Below, one piece after another: positions 45,023 through 53,137 of a stretch of 64,000 bases of DNA. The translations under genes were made by a program, and so were the position numbers. Position 1 is the first letter of the stretch; every line of letters starts with the position of its first letter. This stretch comes from Klebsiella michiganensis (lineage in GTDB: Bacteria > Pseudomonadota > Gammaproteobacteria > Enterobacterales > Enterobacteriaceae), in contig CP011077.1 of the NCBI GenBank assembly GCA_000963575.1, positions 4,402,001 through 4,466,000 of the forward strand. The letters run 5' to 3'. A model generated the notes under the pieces. It saw nothing but the letters and a program-made list of their open reading frames with translations, ran no database searches and was not told where the DNA came from.

Positions 45023-45997
45023 TTACTGCGCCAGCGGCTTCACGAAGCGGTCGGTCACAAACTGGCTATAGTCGGTTGCTACCGCCGGTACTTTGCCCTG
45101 CTCTTTCAGGAAGTGGGCGGTGTCCACGATGGCTTTATTCACCGGGCCGCTAAGCTGCTCAACCTGCTGCTTCGCCGTCAGATAGGTATTGCCCTTCACC
45201 AGCCCCGGCACGTCGCTTGCCGGCACGCCGCTCAGGCGTGAAAGCTTGCCCAGGTTGTCCGGCTGCTTGAGCCAGCCATCCGGGTTGTCGAGGTAGCCTT
45301 TCTGAGCCGCAACGGCGCTGCGGGCAAAAGCGGTGACCACTTCAGGGTGTTTTTCGGCAAAGTCTTTACGCACCACCCAAACATCGAGCGTTGGGGAGCC
45401 CCATTGGCCGACCTGCGCCGAGTCCGTGAGTACGTTGCCGTCTTTTTCCAGCTCATTCACAGCCGGAGCCCAGACATAGGCGGCGTCGATATCCCCGCGC
45501 TGCCAGGCGGCAATGATCGCCGGCGGCTGAAGGTTAAGGATTTGAACCTGATCCGGCTTGATACCCCAATGCTTGAGGGAAGCCAGCAGGCTGTAGTGGG
45601 TGGTCGAAATAAACGGCACGGCGATACGTTTGCCGATTAAATCCTGCGGCGTTTTAATCCCTTTTTTGACCACCAGCGCTTCGGAGTTACCGAGCTGCGA
45701 GGCCAGCAGGAAGACTTCAATGGGAACGTTCTGGCTAGCGGCAACGGCCAGCGGGCTGGAGCCGATATTGCCGATTTGCACATCGCCCGATGCCAGGGCC
45801 CGCACCACGCTCGCACCGCTGTCGAACTTACGCCATTCCACTTTCGCTCCGCTGTCTTTGGCAAAAGCGTCATCGGCTTGCGCAACTTTGGCGGGTTCGG
45901 CGGAGGTTTGGTACGCCACGGTGACATCCACCGCGTGGGCCTGAGCCGCAATAAGGGCCAGTGCAACCAGCCAGAGTGAGTGTCGTTTTGCTGCCAT
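45023..45997 (-). CDS. tauA: Taurine-binding periplasmic protein
   Basis: Substrate-binding protein of the NitT/TauT family, 324 residues. Signal peptide with cleavage after AQAHA; the mature part begins VDVTVAYQTSAEPAKVAQ. First gene of tauABCD. In E. coli the operon is activated by CysB and Cbl under sulphate limitation; the sites cannot be assigned by eye here. Confidence 0.95.
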   Translation of the reverse strand: MAAKRHSLWLVALALIAAQAHAVDVTVAYQTSAEPAKVAQADDAFAKDSGAKVEWRKFDSGASVVRALASGDVQIGNIGSSPLAVAASQNVPIEVFLLASQLGNSEALVVKKGIKTPQDLIGKRIAVPFISTTHYSLLASLKHWGIKPDQVQILNLQPPAIIAAWQRGDIDAAYVWAPAVNELEKDGNVLTDSAQVGQWGSPTLDVWVVRKDFAEKHPEVVTAFARSAVAAQKGYLDNPDGWLKQPDNLGKLSRLSGVPASDVPGLVKGNTYLTAKQQVEQLSGPVNKAIVDTAHFLKEQGKVPAVATDYSQFVTDRFVKPLAQ

Positions 45998-46300
45998 GAT
46001 TCTGCTCCTGTCTCGGGGGAGAAAGCAGTATTTCCAACGGCAACGATTCCATAAAAGAATAAAAAATTATCGCTAATGCCTTTCCGTCCTTAGAAAAAAA
46101 GTGGGAATCGATAGCCAGCGAACGGCAATAAATAAAACGCCGGCCTTACTGTGCGGGAAACAAATGATTAAAAACGTTTCTTTCCCGGCGGCAATTAAAC
46201 CCTTTCTGACCTTTTTGGCACGATTGGCGCGCCGTTCTGCACGAAATTCCTTTCGCGGCTTCCATAAAATAAGCATTATTCCCACAAGCAAGAGGTCGTT
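45998..46300. other. Divergent promoter region tauA / ybcL-like
   Basis: About 300 bases between divergent genes with no convincing gene. It should contain the tau promoter near 46020-46080 (AT-rich) and the promoter for the ybcL-like gene near 46260-46290. Confidence 0.5.
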
Positions 46301-46852
46301 ATGAAAAAGCATATCGCGGTCGCCGCCCTGGCATTTTTGTCGTTATCCGCCGAGGCCGCCGGGTTTCAGGTAAAAAGTAGCGAGATCAAAACCGGGGCAT
46401 CGTTTGCAAAAGCGCAGGTATTCGAAGGCTTTGGCTGCTCAGGGGGGAATCAGTCACCCGAACTGAGCTGGTCAGGCGCGCCTAAAGGCACCAAAAGTTT
46501 TGCCGTAACCGCCTACGACCCGGATGCCCCCACCGGCAGCGGCTGGTGGCACTGGACGGTAGTGAATATTCCAGTCTCCGTGACCGCCCTTGCCGCCGAC
46601 GCGGGAAATAAAGACGGCACGAAACTCCCGGCGGGCGCCGTACAGGGCAGAAACGATTATGGCTATGCCGGCTTTGGTGGCGCATGCCCCCCGAAGGGCG
46701 ATCTCCCGCATCATTACCACTTTAAAGTCTGGGCATTGAAAACCGATCAGCTGCCGATTGACGGCAACGCCAGCGGCGCGCTGGTCGGCTACATGCTGAC
46801 CGCCAACAAGATAGCCACGGCAGAAGTGGTTCCGGTCTACGGTATCAAGTAA
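46301..46852 (+). CDS. ybcL: PEBP-family periplasmic protein YbcL-like
   Basis: 183-residue phosphatidylethanolamine-binding-protein-like (YbhB/YbcL) protein with signal peptide ending SAEA. Ligand-site motifs: YDPDAPTGSGWWHW and the Pro/His strip of PPKGDLPHHYHF. In uropathogenic E. coli a YbcL variant dampens neutrophil migration; whether this one does is unknown. An AraC-type gene follows 9 bases downstream, as ybcM follows ybcL in E. coli. Confidence 0.88.
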   Translation: MKKHIAVAALAFLSLSAEAAGFQVKSSEIKTGASFAKAQVFEGFGCSGGNQSPELSWSGAPKGTKSFAVTAYDPDAPTGSGWWHWTVVNIPVSVTALAADAGNKDGTKLPAGAVQGRNDYGYAGFGGACPPKGDLPHHYHFKVWALKTDQLPIDGNASGALVGYMLTANKIATAEVVPVYGIK

Positions 46853-46861
46853 GGAGTTATC

Positions 46862-47662
46862 ATGCAGGCAGAAGCAGAGTCGCGCGTGGCGATACAGGAA
46901 ATTCGCATGTATCAGGCCCACGCTCTTCATCGGGTTAAACTGCTGATGCCTGCCTTGTGCCGTATTCGTCAGGGTAAAAAAGCGGTGAGTTGGGGTGAGC
47001 AAAGCGATATGGCCAATAACAGCCAGATAATCCTGTTTCCCTCCGGCCATGAATTTGGCATTGCCAATTACCCTGAGGGCGGTTTTTATCTGGCAGAAAT
47101 GCTCTATCTGCCGCCGGGATTAATTCAGCGCTTCCGGCAGTTTTATCCTCTGGAGCCGCAAGAAGAGAGCAAGCGTGGTTTTTGTATACGGCAGAATGAG
47201 GAACTGGTTTTCTGCTGGGAACAGTTAAAAAGTGCCCTGCTGAAGAAACTGCCGGGCCAGGTGTTAGAGCATCTGGCGATGGCGATTTTGCTGACGCTGG
47301 GGAAGAACAATATCAGCGATCTTTTTCTCTCTCATCCACAGGATTCGCTGGTTAGCCGCTGCCAGAACCTTTTGCTGGCGAACCCCGGCGCACGCTGGAC
47401 GGCCCCGGAAATGGCGCGTCAGCTGTTTATGTCCACCTCAACGCTGCGCCGCCACCTTGCCGCCGAAGGCGAAAGCTTCCAGAACCTGCTGGATGACGTG
47501 AGGCTGAACAACGCCCTCGCCGCCATCCAGACAACGCACACGCCAATAAGCGAAGTGGCAAGAGAGAACGGCTATCTTTGCCCTTCTCGCTTTACCGCTC
47601 GCTTTCAGAAGCGCTTCCAGATAACGCCGCGCGCGCTGCGCCAGGCCGCAAAAGCGCAGTGA
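46862..47662 (+). CDS. ybcM: AraC-family regulator YbcM-like
   Basis: 266-residue regulator with a cupin-like N-terminal part and an AraC double helix-turn-helix at about 165-262 (MARQLFMSTSTLRRHLAAEG and ISEVARENGYLCPSRFTARF). It is co-oriented with the PEBP gene, probably co-transcribed. In E. coli ybcLM lies in the DLP12 prophage; here there is no prophage context. The inducer is unknown. Confidence 0.83.
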   Translation: MQAEAESRVAIQEIRMYQAHALHRVKLLMPALCRIRQGKKAVSWGEQSDMANNSQIILFPSGHEFGIANYPEGGFYLAEMLYLPPGLIQRFRQFYPLEPQEESKRGFCIRQNEELVFCWEQLKSALLKKLPGQVLEHLAMAILLTLGKNNISDLFLSHPQDSLVSRCQNLLLANPGARWTAPEMARQLFMSTSTLRRHLAAEGESFQNLLDDVRLNNALAAIQTTHTPISEVARENGYLCPSRFTARFQKRFQITPRALRQAAKAQ

Positions 47663-47664
47663 AC

Positions 47665-49116
47665 TCAGCTCAAATCAACGTTCTTACTGCCAAAGCACCA
47701 GGTCATGATAAACCCGGCGATATAGGCGATAACAATCCCGGCAACGTACACCGCCATCCCGGCGAAGATCCCCTGGTGGGAAGTCATCAACGGAATCGAG
47801 ACTAAACCTGACGGCCCAAACACCGTATTCAGTCCGACGGGCAGCCCCATCCAGGCCACCAGCCCGATGAAGAACCCGCCGACGCCGCCGCCGATACAGG
47901 CGGTGATAAACGGCTTAAGGCGCGGCAGCGTCACGCCGTAAATCAGCGGCTCGCCAATGCCGAGCAGGCCGGGAATAATCGCGCCTTTGATTTGCGTGCG
48001 CAGGGCAGAATTTTTTGGCGAGCGGGCAAACAGGGCCAGCGCCGCGCCCACCTGCCCCGCGCCGGCCATTGCCAGAATCGGAAACAGTGAGTTAAAGCCC
48101 TGGGCATCCATCAGCGCGAAGTAGACCGGTACAAAACCCTGGTGGATACCAAACACCACGGCAATCAGGAACAGCCCGGCCAGAATTGCCGTGCCGAACG
48201 GGTTACCGTTCAGATGCATAAACAGCCACGACATGCCTTTGAACAGCTCGCCGCCAATGGGCATGATCGCCACGAAAGTGATTGCCCCGGTTATCAATAA
48301 GGTGATCGTCGAGGTGAGGATCATATCCAGATTGTCCGGGATCATCCGCCGAACCTGACGTTCGATCCACGCCCCCAGCATACAGGCCAGCAGCACGCCA
48401 ATAATGTTGCCGCGCGGGTCGATAGCCAGCCCAAAGAAGGTATCCATCCCGGCGTAATAGCCCACTTTGCCTTCCGGCACGTAGCGCAGAATAAACAGCG
48501 AGGCGATGATCGCCCCGTTTACGCCAGTGCCCCCGAAGGCCTTTTGGGTGTTGAAGCCAATCAGAATGCTCAGGAAGGTAAACAGCCCGACGCTGAACAC
48601 CTTCAGATAGGCGATAAGCTGGGTCAGCCAGGCCGCAGGCGTTGTGCCTTCGACGACCAGGGTTTGCTGTAGCAGTGTGGCAATCCCCAGCAGCAGCCCG
48701 GCGGCAATAAAGCCCGGGATAAGCGGCGTGAAGATAGTGGCAAACTTGGTGAGGAAGTTATGCACCGCGCTGTTCTGCTTCGCCTTCATCTGCTGTTTGT
48801 TCTGGCTGGCGAGCGCGGCCAAATCCGCGCTGTCGCCCTTCTCCGGCTCGCTTTGGCCCCCCTGCTTTAACAAGCTATTCATCAGCTCGCTGGCGGTTTG
48901 CGCTTTGCCAGGGCCGAGAATAATTTGCAGCTGGTCGTCGCCGTTGACTACCCCCATCACGCCGGGAATTTTCTTCAGGTCGTCGTGCTGAACGAGATCT
49001 CTGTTTTTGAGCGTCAGCCTGAGGCGCGTCATGCAGTTGCCACAGACAAGGATATTGCCGCTGCCGCCCGTCAGGCGCAGGATGTCTTCCATCATCGAAC
49101 CGGTGATTTTCGCCAT
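47665..49116 (-). CDS. murP: PTS N-acetylmuramic acid transporter EIIBC MurP
   Basis: 483-residue PTS permease. EIIB with the phosphocysteine in CGNCMTRLRL at the N-terminus, then EIIC with about ten membrane segments and the substrate motif GIGEPLIYG. It brings in MurNAc as the 6-phosphate and needs EIIA from crr. It lies two bases after murQ. Confidence 0.93.
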   Translation of the reverse strand: MAKITGSMMEDILRLTGGSGNILVCGNCMTRLRLTLKNRDLVQHDDLKKIPGVMGVVNGDDQLQIILGPGKAQTASELMNSLLKQGGQSEPEKGDSADLAALASQNKQQMKAKQNSAVHNFLTKFATIFTPLIPGFIAAGLLLGIATLLQQTLVVEGTTPAAWLTQLIAYLKVFSVGLFTFLSILIGFNTQKAFGGTGVNGAIIASLFILRYVPEGKVGYYAGMDTFFGLAIDPRGNIIGVLLACMLGAWIERQVRRMIPDNLDMILTSTITLLITGAITFVAIMPIGGELFKGMSWLFMHLNGNPFGTAILAGLFLIAVVFGIHQGFVPVYFALMDAQGFNSLFPILAMAGAGQVGAALALFARSPKNSALRTQIKGAIIPGLLGIGEPLIYGVTLPRLKPFITACIGGGVGGFFIGLVAWMGLPVGLNTVFGPSGLVSIPLMTSHQGIFAGMAVYVAGIVIAYIAGFIMTWCFGSKNVDLS

Positions 49117-49118
49117 AG

Positions 49119-50027
49119 CTATCCGTTTAACCCCCGCAATGCTTCACGTATAAAGCCGTGTTTTTTCGCCAGCAGACAGCTTGCCTCTTCGGCAGACAGG
49201 CCGCTCAGCAGCATGAAGATCGCCGTCTTGCAGTGACGCCGGCAGGCGCTAAGCGCGGCTTCGGCCTGCTCAGGGCTGCACTCGGTGGCCGCCACCACGA
49301 TATTGACCTGGCGCTGGATCAGCTTCGCGTTGGTGGCTTCCACATCCACCATCAGGTTGCCGTAAACTTTGCCGCTGCGAATCATCGATCCGGTAGTGAT
49401 CATATTCAGGATCAACTTCTGCGCCGTCCCGGCTTTCATGCGCGAAGAACCGGTGACGATTTCCGGGCCGACGACGGGCTCGATGGCGATATCCGCCGCC
49501 AGGCTCATTTCGCTACCCGGATTACAGGAGATTGCGGCGACGGTGGCACCCACGCTTTTTGCATAGGCCATGGCCCCCAGCACGTAAGGCGTGCGCCCGC
49601 TGGCGGCTATCCCCACCAGCACGTCACGCGCGCTGAAATTCAGGTTACGCAGATCCTGCTCGCCCATTTCACGGTTGTCTTCGGCGTTTTCTACCGCCTG
49701 CAGAATGGCCGGATGCCCGCCGGCAATCAGTCCGACAACCTGCTCACGCGGTGTGCCGAATGTTGGCGGGCACTCACTTGCATCCAGAATCCCCAGCCGA
49801 CCGGACGTCCCCGCGCCGCTATAGATCAGCCTGCCGCCCTGGGCGAAAGCAGCCACCACTTTATCGACGACCTGAGCGACCTGCGGCAGCGTTGCCTCCA
49901 CCGCCAGCGGCACCTGCTTGTCTTCGTTATTGATAACTTTAAGCATCTCTAAGGTTGGCAGCGTGTCGATTTCCGCGCTGGCCGGATTGCGGCCTTCGGT
50001 GACCAGTTGGGTTAAGTTAATTTTCAT
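49119..50027 (-). CDS. murQ: N-acetylmuramic acid 6-phosphate etherase MurQ
   Basis: SIS-domain lyase, 302 residues, cutting the lactyl ether of MurNAc-6-P to give GlcNAc-6-P and D-lactate. Motifs: GAGTSGRLGILDASECPPTF, GIAASGRTPYV and TGSSRMKAGTAQK. The start MKINLTQL (50027) is preferred to an 11-codon extension. Makes an operon with murP for cell-wall recycling. The repressor gene murR, normally divergent, is not next to it. Confidence 0.93.
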   Translation of the reverse strand: MKINLTQLVTEGRNPASAEIDTLPTLEMLKVINNEDKQVPLAVEATLPQVAQVVDKVVAAFAQGGRLIYSGAGTSGRLGILDASECPPTFGTPREQVVGLIAGGHPAILQAVENAEDNREMGEQDLRNLNFSARDVLVGIAASGRTPYVLGAMAYAKSVGATVAAISCNPGSEMSLAADIAIEPVVGPEIVTGSSRMKAGTAQKLILNMITTGSMIRSGKVYGNLMVDVEATNAKLIQRQVNIVVAATECSPEQAEAALSACRRHCKTAIFMLLSGLSAEEASCLLAKKHGFIREALRGLNG

Positions 50028-50062
50028 CGGGACATCCGTTATGTGTGTTCTGTTGTGCATAG

Positions 50063-50146
50063 TATGGAATATTTTATTCCATATCCGTGCGCGTAATCAC
50101 GAATATTTTATTCCATTAGCGGTGGAATAACGGTCAAATTATTCCA
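50063..50146. promoter_or_regulatory. Three operator-like palindromes upstream of murQ
   Basis: Site 1: TATGGAATA-TTT-TATTCCATA (50063-50083). Site 2: GAATATTTTATTC (50101-50113) followed by CAT, repeating the core of site 1. Site 3: TGGAATAA (50123-50130) and TTATTCCA (50139-50146). Shared half-site GGAATA/TATTCC suggests binding of an RpiR-type repressor such as MurR; the assignment is inferred from position. Confidence 0.65.
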
Positions 50147-50206
50147 TCAGTCATTTTCTGTGTTATTGTCTGCCCGTTATTTCTACCAAACTTACTCAGA
50201 GGCTTG

Positions 50207-50230
50207 ATGCTGGAGAATGTCATCATCTGA
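50207..50230 (+). CDS. toiL: Leader peptide upstream of topAI (ToiL-like)
   Basis: Seven-codon frame encoding MLENVII, with AGAGG seven bases upstream. I recall the same short leader peptide described upstream of topAI in E. coli, where ribosome stalling by antibiotics on it frees topAI from repression. Its stop codon lies in the 5' arm of a perfect stem-loop, which fits such a mechanism. Confidence 0.6.
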   Translation: MLENVII

Positions 50231-50270
50231 TAATCAGCGCCCCGTCCTTCACAGGCCGGACTGATTATCA
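50228..50270 (+). promoter_or_regulatory. Leader stem-loop overlapping the leader stop codon
   Basis: Arms TGATAATCAG (50228-50237) and CTGATTATCA (50261-50270) are perfect complements. A ribosome stalled on the leader would block this fold. The topAI start is 75 bases further on. Confidence 0.6.
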
Positions 50271-50345
50271 CTGCGCTTAACCCGGATGCGAACACACGCG
50301 TTGTGTTGGCACGTTTTGCACATGATGATGAAAAGGTTTTTCAGC

Positions 50346-50603
50346 ATGAATTTATCCCGTCAGGAACAGCGTACCCTTCACGTTTTAGCGAAAGGGGGAC
50401 GAATCGTTCATACCCGCGACCGGTCAGGCCGCGTCAACGCCGTTGAATGTTATTCCCGCGAAGGGTTGCTGCTCAGCGACTGCACGCTGGACGTGTTTAA
50501 AAAACTCAGGACCAAGAAACTGATTAAATCCAGCAACGGGCAGCCATACCGGATCAACACCACCGGGCTGAACAACGTGCGCGCCCAGCCGGATAACAGA
50601 TAA
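50346..50603 (+). CDS. topAI: Topoisomerase I inhibitor TopAI (YjhX)
   Basis: 85-residue UPF0386 protein, nearly identical in layout to E. coli YjhX (MNLSRQEQRTLHVLAKGG, ending AQPDNR). In E. coli it inhibits TopA and is countered by the acetyltransferase-like antitoxin YjhQ. No yjhQ is seen downstream; the structured repeat copy 2 begins 50 bases after the stop. A 20-codon upstream extension is rejected on family length. Confidence 0.88.
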   Translation: MNLSRQEQRTLHVLAKGGRIVHTRDRSGRVNAVECYSREGLLLSDCTLDVFKKLRTKKLIKSSNGQPYRINTTGLNNVRAQPDNR

Positions 50604-50652
50604 TTGACGATGAGCCTGGATGACACAGACGTTTTGAAGGGCTAAAACAAAT

Positions 50653-50833
50653 AACGGGCCGCCTGGCCCGTTAAGACTGATGACAAACCGCATGCGGATA
50701 AAATTCTGCAATCTGTCTTCAGAAAAATAAACTGGAAAATCAATTCATTGATTTTCGGCTGCTCACCACAAAGAAGGAAAAACCACGCTTTTTCCTTCTT
50801 TGTCAGCAATCTGAACGGGCCGCCTGGCCCGTT
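50653..50833 (+). repeat. Structured repeat between duplicated terminators, copy 2
   Basis: Two exact copies of AACGGGCCGCCTGGCCCGTT (50653-50672 and 50814-50833) flank a spacer. Internal hairpin 1: AAAATCAA (50736-50743) and TTGATTTT (50748-50755). Hairpin 2: arms 50768-50782 and 50789-50803, loop CCACGC. The linkers GGCTGCT and ACCACAAAG are as in copy 1, but the second stem has different, compensating bases. It sits between topAI and glgS, which converge on it. Confidence 0.75.
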
Positions 50834-50836
50834 ATT

Positions 50837-51031
50837 TCAGTGTTCGAGCTCGGCGGCCCGGGATTCTTCTTCGCAATAGTGGGTGAAGCGTTCGCAGAAC
50901 CACATTTTTTGCTCGCGACTCATGTTGCCGGTCACGGCCTGGAGATTCACCTGCTGCCCCGAAGCCTGCATATGCGCGAAGCTGCGCGCCAGAAAATCAA
51001 AATTCTTTACTGCCTGTAGGTCTCTGTTCAT
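50837..51031 (-). CDS. glgS: Surface composition regulator GlgS
   Basis: 64-residue GlgS-family protein (E. coli 66). The conserved core is NFDFLARSFAHM and AVTGNMSREQK with MWFCERF. In E. coli GlgS (ScoR) lowers motility and biofilm and was first linked to glycogen. ATG 51031 is chosen by spacing from AGAGGG; ATG 51037 is possible. Confidence 0.85.
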   Translation of the reverse strand: MNRDLQAVKNFDFLARSFAHMQASGQQVNLQAVTGNMSREQKMWFCERFTHYCEEESRAAELEH

Positions 51032-51157
51032 CAGCATATCCCTCTGTGAGTTAACTTTTGGGTAAGTCATATGCTTCTGTTTTCAGTATCGGCCCGCCGG
51101 CGATTATTTATTGAACAATGAATGCGCTTTTTAGCAAAAAGATCGGGCCGTCTGGCG

Positions 51158-52345
51158 TCAACGATCGGCGACAGACTGCCGACGCCTTCCCTGCCATACC
51201 AATACAATCGCCGACAGGGCCAGCCACGGCAGGAGCAGTTCATTAAGTTTTTCCCAGCCAAGCCACTCGAGTAATGCCCCTGCGCTTAAAGAACAGCTCA
51301 GGCCAACAACGAAGATGGTCATATCATTGACCGCCTGCGCCACGCCCTTTTCCGCCGCAGAAAACGTGGTGGTTAACAGCGCAGTGCCCCCGATATAAAG
51401 GAAGTTCCACCCCAGCCCGACGAAGATCAGTGCGCTGGCAAACGAGGTGAAGCCGGTCCCCGTCAGCGCCAGCAGAATATCACAGCCAAATAGCACCACA
51501 CCGGTCAGCATCACGCGAATACTGCCGAAGCGGGCAATCAGCTTGCCGGTAATGAAAGAGGGGAGAAACATTGCTAAAACATGCAGTTGAATAACACTGG
51601 AGGTTTGCGCCAGCGTATGGTGATGGTGCGACATCGCCAGAGGCGTGGCCGTCATCGCCAGAATCATGATGCCGTAACCTGTTGCCGCGCTAAAAAGCGC
51701 CGTCAAATAAGCAGGCTGACTGATAACCGCCCTCCAGGGCCGCGCCGGGGCATGATTAGCGACGGCTTCCCGGCTCGCGGGAACGGAAAGACGGGCAAGC
51801 AAAAGCACCGCAACAAAGGAGATTCCCGCCAGAATCATGAAGGATCCCAAATAGCGTGGCGTCATGAGATCGCTGCCGAATCGGGCAAGCAATGGTCCCG
51901 CCAGCGCCGCGACAATCCCGCCCGTCATAACCAGTGAAATAGCCTTGGGGCGGAAAGTATCGTTGGCCACTTCGCTGGCGGCAAAACGATAAAACTGAGC
52001 AAAAGACTGATACACCCCCACCAGCAACGTCCCGGCACACAGCAGCAGAAACGATCCAGACATAATCCCTAACCCGGCTATCACACCGCCAGCTATCCCC
52101 GCAGCGGCTCCGGTCATAAATCCGGTTTTTCGCCCCACTCTGGCCATCCACAGTGAAGCAGGAAAAGTCGTCAACGCAGTCCCGAGAAACATCGCGGCAA
52201 TCGGCGCCGTAGCAAGCCCTGGCGAAGGAGTCAGCTGCCCACCCGCCAGGCCGCCAATCGTCATTACCAGCACTGAGACGGTCTGAAAAATCGCCTGGGC
52301 ACCCACCAAAAGGAGCACCTGGCGGTACATGTTTTTATATGACAT
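51158..52345 (-). CDS. MFS transporter
   Basis: 395-residue major facilitator with about 12 hydrophobic segments. Motif A-like WMARVGRKTG follows TM2. The loop with MSHHHHTLAQ is His-rich, hinting at metal-linked or pH-linked function but no more. Divergent from an ArsR-rhodanese regulator, which likely controls it. The start at ATG 52345 is chosen; ATG 52366 is possible. Substrate not known. Confidence 0.85.
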   Translation of the reverse strand: MSYKNMYRQVLLLVGAQAIFQTVSVLVMTIGGLAGGQLTPSPGLATAPIAAMFLGTALTTFPASLWMARVGRKTGFMTGAAAGIAGGVIAGLGIMSGSFLLLCAGTLLVGVYQSFAQFYRFAASEVANDTFRPKAISLVMTGGIVAALAGPLLARFGSDLMTPRYLGSFMILAGISFVAVLLLARLSVPASREAVANHAPARPWRAVISQPAYLTALFSAATGYGIMILAMTATPLAMSHHHHTLAQTSSVIQLHVLAMFLPSFITGKLIARFGSIRVMLTGVVLFGCDILLALTGTGFTSFASALIFVGLGWNFLYIGGTALLTTTFSAAEKGVAQAVNDMTIFVVGLSCSLSAGALLEWLGWEKLNELLLPWLALSAIVLVWQGRRRQSVADR

Positions 52346-52436
52346 CGGATTTATCCCGTATAACATTGAACAATTCGCTGACGAAAAACCTTGCTCTGAA
52401 GGTGGGATTTTTCGTCATATTGCGCTATCATTTAAA

Positions 52437-52458
52437 CATTCAATTGAATGATTGAATG
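52437..52458. promoter_or_regulatory. Operator-like palindrome CATTCAATTGAATG
   Basis: Perfect 14-base palindrome at 52437-52450 with a further half-site ATTGAATG at 52451-52458. It lies in the divergent promoter of the MFS and ArsR genes and is of the type ArsR/SmtB repressors bind. Confidence 0.7.
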
Positions 52459-52483
52459 CTGCTGTTAACGAGGTGAAGAGTCA

Positions 52484-53137
52484 ATGAGTCAGCCGGATAA
52501 ATTTTTGTATTCGCACCTCGGCGAACTGGCGAGGCTGCTGGGCAATGGCGCGAGGATTGAAATTCTGGAGCATCTCGCCGGAGGAGAACTGTCCGTTGAA
52601 ATGCTGTCCGGGCTGACGGGTATGTCTACGGCCAGCACCTCGCAGCACCTGCAAAACCTTCGAAAAGGCAACTATGTGACCTCCCGGCGCGACGGTAAGC
52701 ACATCATCTATCGCCTGGCTGATGGCCCGGTCAGAAGCGTGATTGCCAGCCTTCGCTGTTTTGCCGAATACCACAATGAGGCTATTCGCAGCATTGCTGC
52801 CGATTACCAGAATGCCAGCGAGAGGCTGGAACCGGTTAACCGTGATGAACTGTTAAGCCGTCTGGAAGCTGGTGCGGTAACACTGCTGGACGTCAGGCCA
52901 GAGGACGAATTTGGCGATGGCCATCTTCCCGGGGCCCTGAATATTCCACTCAAAGAGCTGGAGGCGCGCCTCGCCGAACTGCCCAAAGACAGAGAAATTG
53001 TCGCCTACTGCCGGGGAGCACACTGCATTCTTTCCGTCGAAGCCGTCGAATATCTGCGTCGAAAAGGCTACAGGATCCGTCGCTTTGATGCCGGCTACCC
53101 GGAATGGGTGGCCGCAGGTCTGGAGACAGAAGCTTAG
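52484..53137 (+). CDS. ArsR-type regulator fused to rhodanese
   Basis: 217 residues. N-terminal ArsR winged helix (about 10-95) with recognition helix ASTSQHLQNLRKG; C-terminal rhodanese domain (about 120-215) with LLDVRPEDEFGDGHLPGA and active-site loop CRGAHC. Proteins of this layout may sense reactive sulphur or metals through the rhodanese Cys. The neighbouring MFS pump and the palindrome between them form a likely self-contained regulatory unit. Confidence 0.9.
   Translation: MSQPDKFLYSHLGELARLLGNGARIEILEHLAGGELSVEMLSGLTGMSTASTSQHLQNLRKGNYVTSRRDGKHIIYRLADGPVRSVIASLRCFAEYHNEAIRSIAADYQNASERLEPVNRDELLSRLEAGAVTLLDVRPEDEFGDGHLPGALNIPLKELEARLAELPKDREIVAYCRGAHCILSVEAVEYLRRKGYRIRRFDAGYPEWVAAGLETEA

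Noticed and set aside
46101..46304. 67-codon frame between tauA and the ybcL-like gene
   Set aside because: Ends inside the next gene start, composition fits promoter DNA, no family resemblance.
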